Shown piece after piece: positions 47,443 to 59,766 of a stretch of 64,000 bases of DNA. A program made the translations under genes and the position numbers. Each line of letters begins with the position of its first letter. Positions within the stretch are counted from its first letter, which is position 1. Under the pieces are notes generated by a model. That model worked only from the letters and a program-made list of their open reading frames with translations, was not told where the DNA came from and made no database searches. This DNA is from Mallotus nudiflorus. Taxonomy: Eukaryota; Streptophyta; Magnoliopsida; Malpighiales; Euphorbiaceae. The stretch covers positions 62,001-126,000 of the forward strand of contig CANTUR010001074.1 in NCBI GenBank assembly GCA_947683625.1, in the 5' to 3' direction.

Positions 47443-48106
47443 TACTATCCAAAATGGGATAAGAGAATAAATTTGGAATTAAGTGAGCATATATGGCTAA
47501 AGAGATATTTTTGGTTGAGGTTGCAAGTAATTAAGGTTCTATTTGATCCTTCATTCAAATAAATATTTTTTAGTATTTATACATATAAAAGTGATTTTAG
47601 CATCTGTGTGAAATGCCTGTATATATTTATTATATATACTGATGCTTGATTATACATGACATTAGGAGGTGGATGTATATATAATATAATAATTCACTTA
47701 GTGAGGTCTGACTCCCCTCAGTTGTTTATTTTTCAAGAGATTCTTCATCTGCAGACCTTAGTAGTAGACCCTTATGCCGGACTTCTTCAGCCCCGACTAA
47801 TTTATGTAAATTATTTATCTGAACCTTTTATTATATTCTAGAAAACTGTTGTAGTAGTACTTCGTATCTGTAGAATGTTGTTCTCATATCAGAGACCTTT
47901 CTCTGAATATTGTATACAGATATTTTATTTTATGATATGACACTGAGTATTTATTTTTTATATCGATTTAAGATTTTAATTCTGGTGTATTTTTATTTAT
48001 TTATTGCATGCTTTTATTTTTAATGCTTACTATAAGTTCCGGATTCGAAAGAATTCCCGTTCCCTAGCACCGGTCATGACTCTCGATTTTGGGTCATGAT
48101 AGTTAT

Positions 48107-50179
48107 ATTTCAAATAGAGTTTTCAAAAGACTAATTTTAAATAAAACTTCTTATGAGCTATGGAACAATAAAAAACCTAAAATCTCATATCTAAGAGTAT
48201 TTGGATGAAAGTGTTTTATATTAAACACTAAGGAAAACCTTGGGAAATTTAATTCTAATGCCAATAATGGAATTTTCCTAGGCTATTCCACTTCTAGCAA
48301 AGCATATAAAGTGTTTAATAAGAGAACCCTAGTAGTTGAAGAGTCTATGCATATTGTCTATAATGAATAAAACTCACTTGATCCTAGAAAGGATGTTTGT
48401 AGTGTTGATGATCTTGTAGGTGATAATGAGATTATGGATACTTAAGAAGAGAATGCTAGTAAGCCTTTAGAACTTGAAGCTCCAAGCAAGGAGGACAATA
48501 AAGAGATACCTCAACCTACCTTAAAGGATGAACTTCTAAAGGATTGGCAATTCAAGAAAGTTCATCCTGAAGATCTCATTATAGGTGACACTACAAAAGG
48601 GGTAAATATTATATCTAAACTCAAGTCTATTGTAAATTTAGCCTTCATTTCTTAAATTAAGCCCAAAAATGATGATGATTCATTGAGTAATGAATTTTGG
48701 GACCTTGTTATGCAAGAAGAGTTAAATCAATTTGAGAGAAATAAGGTTTGGACCTTGGTTCTTAGACCTAAACATCATCCTATTACAGGCACTAAATGGG
48801 TGTTTAGAAATAAGATGAATCAACAAGGTATCATAACTAGGAACAAAACTAGACTAGTAGTTAAACGTTATAATCCAAAGGAAGGCATTGATTATAATGA
48901 AACCTTTGCCCCTGTTGCAAAGTTAGAAGCTATTAGAATGCTACTTGCATTTGCATCATTCATGAATTTTAAACTTTATCAAATGGATGTTAAAAGTGCA
49001 TTTTTTTAAATAGATTTATTGACGAGGAGGTAAATGTTAAGCAACCTCCTAGTTTTGAAATTTTGGTTCTCCAAATCATGTTTTTAAATTATCAAAATCA
49101 TTATGTGGATTGGAATAAGCTCCAACAGGTTAGTATGAAAGATTAAGTAACTTTTTAGTAAAAAAAAGTTTTTTTTTCTAAAGGAAAAGTTGACACAACT
49201 CTTTTTATAAAGAAATCTAAGCATGGTTTATTGATTGTTCAAATATATGTTGATGATATTATTTTTAGTACTATGAACCATTGTTTGTGTTATGATTTCT
49301 CTAAGCTAATGCTAAGAGAATTTGATATGAGTATGATGGGTGAGCTCAAGTTCTTCTATGGACTTCAAATCAAGCAATGCAAAGATGGGACTTTCATTTT
49401 TCAAACTAAATACACTAAGGACATTCTCAAGAAGTTTGGCATAGATGAAACTAAATCAAGAAAGACTCCTATGAGCACCACCACCAAAATAAACAAAGAT
49501 GAGAATGGTAAACCTATTGATGAAAAGCGTTTTAGAAGTATAATCGGATCCCTTCTTTATTTAACTGTTAGCATACCGAATATTATGTTTTCTACTCGCT
49601 TGTGTGCTAGGTTTTAATCTAGTCCTAGGGAGACTTATTTGAATTCTATTAAAAGTATTTTCAAATATCTTTATGGAACAATGCATTTAGGACTTTGGTA
49701 TCCTAGGAGTTCATCCTTTAACTTAATTAGTTATTTAAATGCAAACTTTACAGGTAGTTTACTAGATAGAAAAAGCACTTCTGAAACTTGTTAAATTTTA
49801 GGTAATTACTTAGTTTAGCAAGAAATAAGTTTTGGTTGCCTTGTCCATTGCTGAGGAAGAATATGTTGCAGCTAGTTATTATTGCTCATAAGTCCTATGG
49901 CAAAAGCAATAACTTAAGGACTATGGCATTGAACTTACTCACATTCATATTAAATGTGACAATACAAATGTTATAAACCTTAACAAAAATCTCATTCAAC
50001 ACTCTAGAATTAAGCATATTGATATTAGACATCATTTTTTGCATGATCATGTGCAAAATGCTGATATTTTTCTTAAAAATCATCAATTAGCAGACATCTT
50101 TACCAAGCTTTTTTGTGAAGAAAGATTGAATTTTATTAAACATAAGCTTGGTATGATTGTTGATTCAAGTTTTTCTTGA
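48107..50179 (+). pseudogene. SIRE integrase end, reverse transcriptase and RNase H
   Basis: It opens with ISNRVFKRLILNKTSYELW and the KAYKVFNKRTLVVEES block that ends the integrase. RT begins EFWDLVMQEELNQFERNKVW, then TGTKWVFRNKMN and QMDVKSAFF, with a deletion or frameshift near 49010-49230. The catalytic QIYVDDIIFST lies near 49240-49270 and is intact. The frame 49231-49617 is open. RNase H follows in shifted frames: NANFTGSLLDRKSTSETC, where the first catalytic Asp is Asn, then SIAEEEYVAAS, CDNTNVINL and the end HQLADIFTKLF with stop at 50177-50179. Confidence 0.88.
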
Positions 50180-51038
50180 CAATATGATAAATTGCAAAGT
50201 TGACTATTGGATTCGAGAGTGATCATGCAGCTACTTATATTTGCTTTATGCTTATTTTTCGTATTTAATACCATTTAATAAATTCATGCTTAATCATGAT
50301 TTGTATGGTTTCAATTTATTTTTGGTATCTAATACAAATTTTAATAATGTAGTAATGTGCAAATTTTATTTTATTTATTGAATAAATAATTAATTTTATT
50401 CAATTTATTAATTATTTATTTCTTATACAAAATTTTATTAAATTAATTTCCCATTTGCATGATAAATTTTTTAAAAAATAATTATTTTTGAAATAATTAT
50501 TTAACTTTAAATTTAAAAAATAATAATATGTTTAATTATGTTGATTTATGATAATAATTATAATAGTATTTAATTTGGTTGAAATTTGATTTAATTTGGA
50601 GTCAAATTGATACTTAGGGACCTAATTGTCATGTTTTTAGGACTTGATTGCAAATTATTTAAAAGTTTAGGAGCCTACCAACATCTTTCATCATGAGCCA
50701 TTGAGCTCGTGATTGTTGCTTCTCAGTCTATCCAGAGCCACTCATGAGCAGATCGTTCATGAACTGCTCATAAGTAGCGGTCTGACAGTCCAAAATCATT
50801 ATTTTAGAAGGATTTGGTCTCTTTCTTTCATGGATTCTTTTTTAAAATGATAACTTCCATTTATGCATGACTTTTTAGCATATTTGTGATTATTTTTTAC
50901 CCTAATTCATGTCTATATAAACCTCATAAACTCTCTTTTTCATTCTCACATCATTATTTTGCAAATCAAACCTTTCTCCTCTTAAGCAATTTCTTTCATC
51001 TTTTCTCTACTAACTTTCATACTTCAAGTGCTATCACC
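50180..51038 (+). mobile_element. SIRE spacer between pol and the third ORF
   Basis: A very AT-rich spacer without coding signal. Near 50690-50780 is a short GC-richer segment repeating CATGAGC/CTCATGA words; related words (CTCCTCATGAC, GAGCAGT) occur in the SIRE LTR at 53320-53350. A TATA-like TCTATATAAAC at 50912-50922 could start an mRNA for the next ORF. Confidence 0.5.
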
Positions 51039-52137
51039 ATGGATCCCAAGAAAAAAATACTCAAGATGTTCCTTCCTCATCTAGGAGAGAAACTAAGGAT
51101 AAACCTAAGAAACAACCTCCTCTCTCCTACACTTCAACTCAATTTAGGGAAAGGCTTGCCCAATTCAAGGAAAGGAAAATTATTTCCTCTAAATACATGT
51201 CTCAAGCAACATCAGAAAAATGGGATGCTACAATAAGGTTAGGATGTTACTTGCATTCAATGCTTTTCTACCTATCCTTCTTTGGTCCATGAATTTCTTG
51301 CTTCCTATTACTTGAGAACCCACCACTTTAATAAGCAAAACCCTATAAATAGCATGAGATTTAGATTAAGTGGGAGAGATATATTTTTGACATCTCAAGA
51401 ATTTGATCATATTTTTAGGTTTAAGCAAGGGGGTTTAGCTTCTCCTATTTTTTCTTGGCTTCCTAATCCTTTTTGGACTCAACATGCTAAACCTAATGCA
51501 AAACCTTTTGAAGTGAGACATACTAAGCATATAATTTTGCTTAAAGATCTCTTTGGTATATATATATAGGTTTATTACCTATTCTATTCATGCTAGGGGT
51601 TTGAGAAATAAAGATATTTCCTTTGACGATCTTTTCCTTGTTAGATGTCTTATTGAAGGCATAGATGTTGAGCCAGGAAGATGGCTTCAATGGAGGTTTT
51701 GGTTAACTAGTGACAGTGTTGCTGGTGCCTTATATGGGGGAGTGTTTATCACTAAAATTGCTCATCACTTTGGAATCAACTTAAACAACACTCCTTCCAT
51801 TCCACCTTCTTTCCTTAATGATAACCTCTTGAGAAACTCTAGACAATTCAAGCTTTTTAGAAATTCTTGGATTTGGAGAGACAAAGTAGAGATGAGGATA
51901 TTAATAAGGAGATATAATAAGATTTAGAAGACATTGAGCACATTGGCACTCATGGTCTTAAAGGTGTTCAAATTGAAAAAGAAATCCCTCAAGAGCATGT
52001 TCCTCCTCAATGTTAAAGAAAAAGGGCAAAAGGACCTTCTACTTCTCAAAGGGTTTATGAAGAACCCACTTGAGTTGGAGGATTTTTTTCATCGTCTCTC
52101 CATTATTGAATCCAACTTCAACAATAGGTTTGATTAA
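51039..52137 (+). pseudogene. SIRE third ORF (envelope-like position; plant transposon protein type)
   Basis: ATG at 51039 opens MDPKKK, followed by a frameshift at the A-run (about 51050-51056) to a basic stretch ending KIISSKYMSQATSEKWDA. Then come YPSLVHEFLASYY, RFRLSGRDIFLTSQEFDHIF (51357-51420) and GRWLQWRFWLTSDSVAG (51679 onward). The spacing of these blocks resembles a protein family found in plant SIRE-type elements and in loose plant copies annotated as putative plant transposon protein. No signal peptide or membrane segment is evident. Its function is not established. Two further frameshifts break it. Confidence 0.6.
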
Positions 52138-52449
52138 GTGGACACAAGATTTTATCATTTTAAGAATAGGATGGATCATATGGAGTATAATTGTTATCAA
52201 TTGCATGCTCTTCACAAAATACAATGCACTTAGACTCCTCATCCTCCTCCACCTCCTTCTCCATAAGATCAAAATTTTCTTAGTATATGTTTGGTTTATT
52301 TACTATTTATTTTCAGCTTTTTAAGCCTTGAGATGCTAGTTTATGTCTTGCGTATTATTATTTATGTTTTTCATTTACAATTGATTTTCCAATATCATTG
52401 TAATTTTATCTTTTTTAATGCAATTTATATTTTGCTAAAATTTCCTTTT

Positions 52450-53150
52450 GCATTTTGACAAAGGAGGAGAAATAATTAAGTTTTCATGTGTATTTAATTA
52501 AATTTCTTTTCAGGGAAAGAATTCTTTTTTAAAGGATGTATTTGTGTTAGCAATATAACTATTTGAAATAGGGGGAGAACATTATCTTACATAATTTTGT
52601 TTATGCATGTATAGTAACATTATAAGTGTGGCTAGTTTTTTCATATGTGATAAAGTCCTTATTTTGCTTACTTTGTTTATGTATGACACAAATTTTATAA
52701 AAATTTGGTGTATCTTTGTTTTCATTGCTTTGGTTATTGGTCCTTTAATTCCTATAGGATTTCTTTTCTAAAGGATTTCTTCATTCCTTTAGATTTATTA
52801 CCCTTTATATCTCTCTCTTTTTTTTTTGTCTTTGACAAAGGGGGGAGAAGAAGCTATGTGATAATTTGTGTTTGTGATATGCTAAGTGCTATATGATTAT
52901 GTATGTTAGCTAGCTAAACTCTATATGATCATATGATAGTGATTGTTATATGTACTATTTTTGTGATACATTTTAGTAGCACTACATGCATATATATTTG
53001 AAATTATTTTCTTAATATTACCTAATATTGTTTTTCAAAATTATCATGCTTTCATGCTTGTATGTTTTTAAAACATTTGTCATGTTAGGCCACTTTGTCC
53101 CTCATGTTAAATTTTATGTTGTTTTTATTTTTAACAAAAGGGGAATAAAA
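52450..53150 (+). other. Three polypurine-like tracts before the SIRE 3' LTR
   Basis: ACAAAGGAGGAGAAATAA (about 52457), ACAAAGGGGGGAGAAGAAG (about 52835) and ACAAAAGGGGAATAAAA (about 53134) recur at roughly 300-380 bp. Each follows TTTTGA or TTTTTA. The last is nearest the LTR and is the likely functional tract. Repeated polypurine-like tracts have been noted in SIRE-type elements. Confidence 0.65.
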
Positions 53151-53162
53151 TATTATATTTTA

Positions 53163-53975
53163 TGCCTCAAGAGCCAAGTCTCTACGGTGCTTGATCAAGC
53201 AATTTTGCCAAAAGAGGCAGTTCTCAGTACAAGCTGCCCTCACAATTGTGAGGAGTAGGCTTTAGTCATGAGGGTAGTAAAAATAGGCTATAACGGCTAT
53301 TTTCAAATGCAATGGCTAGCAGACTTGCTCCTCATGACTGTGAGCAGTGTTTTGACAAAAATAAGTCTAAGATAATTCAAAAATTAACAAGAGATGTTAA
53401 AGACATAATCAATGCATCCAATAACCATAATCTAAGTTTTTTATCTATATAAATAACTCCTGGAGTTCAATTAAAAGTTTAAGAAACTTAGTTATTGATT
53501 ATACTCTCTTAAGAATTCAATTAAGCTCCCAAAACTCTCTTCAGTTCATTTTATTTTTATATAACTCTTATGAGAGTCAACGAGTATTAGAATAGATATT
53601 CTTCTTCTTCTATTTTCTAGTTTTAGAAAATGGTAAGTAAGATTCTATTCTAAAAAGAATTGGTTTAAGTGTTTAGCCATTAAAACACTTAGGAATTTGG
53701 TCTTTGAGTGAGCCTTGAAAAAATCAAGTTGTAAGGTTAAAAGAGTGAGCCTCAAACTCCTGTGTAATCTCAATCTTATGAATAAGATTGTAGGAATTGA
53801 AAATCCTAACTTGGGGATAAGTTAGGTGGAGATGTAGGATTGTTAAGAATCTGAACTCCTTCAATTCTTATGTTTATCATTCTTCCTTCTCAACATCCTT
53901 TAAATTCTTGCGAAGAATTCTTTAATTTCCATTTACTATTCATTTACCTTATTCACCCCCCCCAAGGCATTTTCA
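53163..53975 (+). repeat. SIRE 3' LTR (813 bp)
   Basis: Uninterrupted LTR from TGCCTCAAGAGC to GGCATTTTCA. It covers both fragments of the split 5' LTR in one piece, which proves the nested insertion of A/C. The start is set by the first position aligned with 1883; the true start could lie up to 16 bp to the left, next to the polypurine tract. Confidence 0.85.
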
Positions 53976-54040
53976 ATTCTAATGCCCCTAAGTATGATGA
54001 ATTTAAAGTGATTCCATACATTGATGAATTTAAAATAAGA
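53976..54040. other. 65-bp gap between SIRE and the Tekay-like element
   Basis: Unique-looking DNA containing GATGAATTTAAA twice about 28 bp apart. Nothing else is recognised. Confidence 0.5.
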
Positions 54041-54749
54041 TGTGACACCTGTTAAGGATGTCAAGCATACATTGTATGCATGAGACTTATAAATGATATA
54101 TCCATAAATGTCCAATTTGAGTTTATATATCCATATATGCAATAAGATTTTTTTTTTCAAATAACACATATCACACACCACAAGGCTCACAGTATCAAGT
54201 AGTTCACATCTTTCCTTATATTGTTAATATACAATACACTAGCCTTAATGCAAAATATGAAAATTTACTAAACATGCTCCATTCTAGAAAAACTGAGGAT
54301 GACCTCATGCTGACCCACTTAACACAATGCTAGTGTAATGGACGAAATTATTTCTTCAAAACCGACTACCATTTTTCTAATCTTGAAAAAAATAATGTAG
54401 AGGAGCAAGCTTACAACTCAATAAAGGAATAATATAATATCCTATGAAAAATCACACATTCTAAACATGCAGTACAATTAATTATCCATCCATTCAATGT
54501 TTAGGTATGAATTTATCGTATGTACAGAGCACAGTATTTCCTTTTGGACAGTAATGAACTTGTGAATTATATGTAAAACCAAAACTTCTTTCATTTATTT
54601 ATGGATCCCCATACGCACACAGTCTACCATAATCTTGTATAACATTTTTCTTTAGCCTTTTAACGGCATAATAAGGGGATTTCATAACGCACATAGTATT
54701 GCCTTATTCACAAGTAGCATTGCATCCTCATACTCATCCAACCATATTT

Positions 54750-54793
<44 letters not shown>

Positions 54794-56562
54794 ACTTCAT
54801 TAAAAAATTTACAATAATATATAAAAAATATACCCATATCTCAACATGGCAAATTCAATAGTGCAATTTCACTAATATACCAAAAATATACCCATATCAC
54901 AAGATAGCAAATTCAATAGTGCAAATTCACTAATATACCAAAAATATACCCATAGCTCAACATGGCAAATTCAATAGTGCAAATTCACCAATACACAAAA
55001 AATACTTAACTTAGCAGATTCGAAATGCAAATTCAAAAATATACCAAAGATTTCATGTTATAAGTATCAAAACCATATTCTCCAGATTAATAACATCATA
55101 AGGCTAAATTACTTTGCAACTGATTTCACATCAATTGAACATATATAGAAAGAGAAACATTAAAAACAATCTATTATGGTCAAGCTGTCAACAAAATTAA
55201 GCAACAAAAAGTATTGCCCAAATTGGTCATCAAGACAGCAAAATCAAGCTTAAGTTTTTTATAGGAGTAAATAACACCCCATTTTCAGTTATAAATCTCT
55301 AAACATGGCTTCAACAAGTATTTTATTCTCACCCAAATAGGACATCCGAATTCAGCAACCACCATTTATATGTACAATCTCATTCATATATACAATCTTA
55401 TCTTAAAACAATCAACCATCAAAAAAATAATCAAAATTAGCTTCTATCAATTGGAATATACATATTCCTTATAACCAATCAGCTTAACAAATAAATTTAT
55501 AATTACTTATTTTATATGCTATATTTACATAGAACATTAGGTTATTCTCCTACCTTTATTACTTCCCTTCCTTTGCTTGCATTAATATATGTGATAGCCT
55601 CATTTCCATATGGTTTAGCTAAAATAGATTATAATTCACTTGTTTTTAAACATCCAAAAATAATGGAATCTCATATAGCATTATAACATCACTAAACTAC
55701 CTAAACATATGAAATTACCAACTATAACATATTTAATAGGGTGAATTTAAAACTTCACCAATAATTCTATAAAATGAATCTCAAGATGAAAATTTTCAAA
55801 TCACTAACATGTCTAAAGTAATTTAAAATTGATTTTACTTCAATTAGAGTTGTATAGAGGAAGAACCCTAAGAAATAATCTACCATACTCAAACCAACAA
55901 TGGAAACTGAGCAATAAAATGTTTCCTCTTATTACACTAATATAGATTCTAAATTAAATAGAGATAAAGAGGAAAAATTTTAGATAACTCATTAAAGTTT
56001 CTATATCATCAAAGAACACTCAAATTAAAGCTTCCTAGCTCAAGATATGATCAAAATAATAATACTAAAAAACCAGTTCTTAAGAGCCTGAATTCTGTAT
56101 CTTCTAAACATTAACTCAATTCAACAAAAACATTAAAATTACTTACCAAATAAACCTTTAAAGCCTTTTAATATGAAGATTATGATCTAAAATAAATTCA
56201 AAACCTTCAAATTTCACTTGAAATTCAGGTCTCTATTTTTTTTTTTTAAGAAGAAGAAGAAGAATAAGAAAAACACACCCTCCTTCCTTCCATTTTCTAT
56301 TGCATGCCTCCTATTTTTTTCTTCTTTGAATAAATGGATGCCATATACCTACTCAAATCCCTACATCCATCATTTTGTTTCTAACACAATCAAGTATATA
56401 TATTTCCATACATCAATTTAAACCTTTAACTTCCTTTTTTTTTTTTGGTTATGGATTTAATTGTAAACATTAGAAATAATCACACATATCTCATGCATTC
56501 TTTATGTCTACATGAGATGCATGTTATGCAAATAAATGTAAACACATTATATGGGCATTACA
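54041..56562 (-). repeat. Tekay-like element 3' LTR (2522 bp)
   Basis: On the minus strand it begins TGTAATGCCCATATAATG at 56562, right after a GGAGGAGAGAAA tract, and ends AACAGGTGTCACA at 54041. It contains a (TA)n run at 54752-54791 and, near 54840-55000, three to four copies of an about 60-70-bp repeat with ACCAAAAATATACCCATA and GGCAAATTCAATAGTGCAA. Confidence 0.75.
54752..54791. repeat. (TA)n microsatellite
   Basis: About 20 uninterrupted TA units in the Tekay-like LTR. Confidence 0.95.
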
Positions 56563-56575
56563 TTTCTCTCCTCCT
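56563..56575 (-). other. Polypurine tract of the Tekay-like element
   Basis: AAGGAGGAGAGAAA-type tract on the minus strand directly before the LTR start TGTAATGCCC. Confidence 0.7.
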
Positions 56576-56596
56576 TAGAGAATTACATCCTTAAAA

Positions 56597-57960
56597 TTAA
56601 ATGTCACTCACCAATCTCAGAAAATAGGTAGGGGTATTGAACTCTAATGTCCTTTTCCACTTCCCATGTACCTTTTTTAATGAATGTCGACTCCACTTAA
56701 CTTTTACTATTGGAATTTTTTTGTTACATAACTTATTTATCTGTCTATCAAGAATTTCAATCAATTCTTCTCTATAACTTAAATCTTCTATCAACTATAA
56801 TTCTGATTCTTGTAATACATGGCTAGGATCATATTTATATCTTCTTAACATGGAAACATGAAACACATCATGTATCTAAGATAATTCTTGTGGCAGTGCT
56901 AATTTGTGTGCCAAATGACCAATTCTCTCCAAAATCTTATAAGGGCCAATATACCTTGGATTCAATTTTCCTTGCCTACTAAATCATATAATGCCCTTCC
57001 ATGGTGATACTTTCAAGAACACTTTTTCACTCATATCATACTCCATTTCTCTTCTATGCTTGTCCACTTAACTCTTTTGTCTATCTTGTGCAACCTTTAA
57101 ACCCTTTTTGACCATTTGAATCTTATCCATAGTTTCTTATATCAATTCAGGACCTTTTAATTGTCGCAACCCTTCCATATCCCAACAAATAGGAATTTTA
57201 CATTTTCTACCATATAAAGCTTCATATGGAGCCATACCAATACTTGAATGATAACTATTATTGTAAGAAAATTCAATTAATGCCAAGTGTTCTTCCTAAT
57301 TCCCTTTAAATTCAAGCATACAAGCTCTTAGCATATCTTCTAATGTTTGAATTATCCTCTCTGATTGTCCATCTATCTGGGGGTGAAATGATGTATTGAA
57401 ATGTAGCTTTGTACCTAAAGCTCTTAGTAAACTTCCCCAAAAATGACATGTAAACTGTGAATCTCTGTCTAACATAATTAATGTTGGCACATCATATAGT
57501 CTTACAATTTCTAACACATATATTCTAAATAATTTATCTAGTGAATCACTTTGTTGCATAGGCAAAAAATGAGCTAATTTGATAAGTCGATCAACAACTA
57601 CCTATATGGCATCATGCTTCCTAAAGATTTAAGGCAATCCAAAAACAAAGTCCATTGTTATCTTTTCCCATTTCCACTCTAAAAGAGACAATGGATTAAG
57701 CTTATCAGTCAGTGCCTGATGTTCAACTTTACTTGTTAATATGTCAAACATTTTGCTACACATTTTGCTGTATCTTTCATCATTGTCAACCACCAATAAA
57801 AAGGTCATAAATCCATGTACATTTTAGTGCTTCTAGGATGCATTACATATGATGCATAATGGGCTTTATTTGGAATTTCTTCTCTCTCAATTTCCTTATG
57901 TTTGGAACACAAATACATCCATTAATCAACAACATCCCATCGTGCCTTAGTGCAAACTGT
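56597..57960 (-). pseudogene. Tekay-like integrase with chromodomain-like C-terminus
   Basis: The core shows VVDRLIKLAHFLPMQQSDSL, LIMLDRDSQFTCHFWGSLL and FHPQIDGQSERIIQTLEDML (57565-57296), providing the second Asp and the Glu. Then come LALIEFSYNNSYHSSIGMAP and YIGPYKILERIGHLAHKLAL and DVFHVSMLRRY. The last 65 codons (56794-56597) include LIEILDRQINKLCNKKIPIV and KVKWSRH, the position and style of the chromodomain that targets chromoviruses to heterochromatin. The aromatic W-E signature of the chromodomain is poorly kept. Stops are few but present, for example at about 57294. Confidence 0.85.
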
Positions 57961-58082
57961 TCATTCTTTCCTTTTTGCACCCTGTCCTTCATTTTTCTTA
58001 AATGTGGATCACTCATCTATTTTTCTTGAATTTTACTCTCCAATAAAGGCTTAAGATGCATACTTGCAATAAGTATATCATT

Positions 58083-59336
58083 CTAAAGTATAAATTCTAC
58101 ATGTAATTTTCTAAGCTCTACCAATGACCTTACTGCCTGACAAGTCATTTCAGGACTTCTCTCAATGGCTTTCCTACTTAAAGCATTAGCAACTCTGTTG
58201 GCTTTTCCTAGATGGTAATCTATGGTACAATCATAATCTTTTATCAACTCCATCCACCTTCTTTGTCTCAAATTCAACTCCTTTTGTGATGGAATATATT
58301 TTAGACTTTTGTGGTCAGTGAAAATCTAAAATGTTTCTCCATACAAGTAGTGCCTCCATATTTAAAGAGCATGGATAATTGCTGCTAATTCTAGATCCTG
58401 AGTCAGATAATTCAGTTTATGACTCCTTAACTATTTAAAAGCATAAGCAATAACTTTTCCATTTTGCATTAACACATATCCTAATCCCTACTATGATGCA
58501 TCTATAAAAATTACATATCCACCATTTCTTGATGGCAAAGTTATAACCGATGCAGAGATTAGTATTTTCTTCAATTCTTTAAAACTTTCCTCATATTTAA
58601 CATTTTATTTAAATATCACAATCTTCTTCATTAAGTTTGTTAATGGTTTGGCAATGATTAAGAATCCTTCAACAAATCTCCTATAATATCCAACCAATCC
58701 TAGAAAACTTTATACCTTTAATACATTTTTAGGAGGCTCCCACTCCTTTACGGCTACAATCTTTAAAGGATCAAGTTGTACACCTTTTTTAGAAACAATA
58801 TGCCCAAAAGAATGCAATCTCTTATAGCCAAAACTCATATTTACTAAATTTTGCATAAAACTGCTTTCTCTTAAAATCTACAACACTATTCTTAAATATT
58901 CTTCATACTGCTCTCAAGTTTCATAATAAATCAATATATCATCAATAAACACAATGATAAAGAAATCAAGATACATCTAGAATATTTTGTTCATTAAGGA
59001 CATAAAAGTAGTAAGAGCATTTGTTAGTCCAAATGGCATCACAATAAATTCATAATGTCTATATCATGTTCTAACTGCAGTCTTTAGTATGTGTGCCTCT
59101 AAAATTCTTAGGTGTCAATATCCAGACCTTAAATCAATTTGGGAAAATACAATTGCTTCTTTTAAATAGTCTAAAAAATCATCAATTCAGGGCAAAGGAT
59201 ATTTGTTCTTTATAGTAACTCAATTTAACTGCCTGTAATCAATACACAATCTTAAACTGTCATCCTTCTTCTTTACAACCAAGACCAAAGCTCCCCACAG
59301 TGATGTACTCAGCCTAATAAACCATTTTTCCAATAA
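58083..59336 (-). pseudogene. Tekay-like reverse transcriptase and RNase H
   Basis: The RT catalytic block reads IVFIDDILIYYE near 58950-58925 with both Asp kept. RNase H ends in MNLRQRRWMELIKDYDCTID then YHLGKANRVANALSRKA (58277-58083), the standard close of this region in chromoviruses. The middle part is broken by stops and shifts but is collinear with the family. Confidence 0.85.
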
Positions 59337-59700
59337 TTATTCCAACTGCTTCTTTAATTCTTTCAACTCTAAAAGTGTCATTCTATATGGTGCAATTGAT
59401 ATTAGTGCTACCCTAGGTATACTTTCTAGCTCAAAATTAGTCTCTTGATGTGGAGGTAAACCTGGTAGTTCTTCTAGAAATACATCTACAAATTCTTTCA
59501 CTACTGGAACATCCACTACTCCTGGACTAACTTTGGATATATCTATCACATTGGCCAAATAAGCTTCACACTCCTTTTTAATCAAATGGAAAGCAGTGGC
59601 AGCTGAAATTAAACAAGTTGGGATAATTTTTCTTACAGCCATAAAAACCATTTTTCTTTGTTCTATGATCTTCATAATCATTTTGTTTGACAATCCACTA
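59337..59700 (-). pseudogene. Tekay-like protease-RT linker and RT start
   Basis: An open frame of 118 codons includes VKEFVDVFLEELPGLPPHQE and PYRMTLLELKELKKQLE, the conserved entry to RT in chromoviruses (usual form DVFP-[ED]-LPGLPP). Upstream part ACEAYLANV-like KKECEAYLANVIDISK is also typical. Confidence 0.8.
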
Positions 59701-59766
59701 TAGCATGATTTCTAGATAACCAATATATTCCTAAAATAACATTAAATTCCTTAAGTTTTATCATAA

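Larger units (their letters stand above)
45104..48101 (+). repeat. Solo LTR, about 3.0 kb, probably chromovirus (Tekay-like), inside SIRE integrase
   Basis: It starts TGTAAAGACCCATTAC and ends TTTTGGGTCATGATA, the TGTAA..CCC and GGGTCRTGAYA ends common in Tekay/Del LTRs. The SIRE reading frame stops at AACACATCTTAATAT and resumes at ATTTCAAATAGAGTT, so the interruption is exact. Flanks AATAT and GTTAT could be a worn 5-bp duplication. A TATA-like ATATATATAAG lies near 45380. No PBS, polypurine tract or protein domain is inside. The LTR differs from that of the Tekay element at 54041. Confidence 0.65.
1883..53975 (+). mobile_element. SIRE/Maximus-like Ty1/copia element, host of the nested insertions
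   Basis: The order is LTR, PBS, gag with zinc knuckle and coiled coil, protease, integrase, RT, RNase H, an extra downstream ORF, repeated polypurine-like tracts, LTR. The integrase-before-RT order defines copia. Gag style, the long gag tail and the extra third ORF point to SIRE/Maximus. Subtracting the A/C insertion (2092-41368) and the solo LTR (45104-48101) leaves about 9.8 kb, a normal size for this lineage. The pieces of the 5' LTR on both sides of A/C align collinearly to the uninterrupted 3' LTR at 53163-53975. Outer flanks ACAAG and ATTCT do not match, so a target duplication is not visible and the left boundary is approximate. Confidence 0.8.

Noticed and set aside
47656..47841. 62-codon frame in the solo LTR
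   Set aside because: No start context, domain or conservation evidence; the length is within chance for AT-rich DNA.
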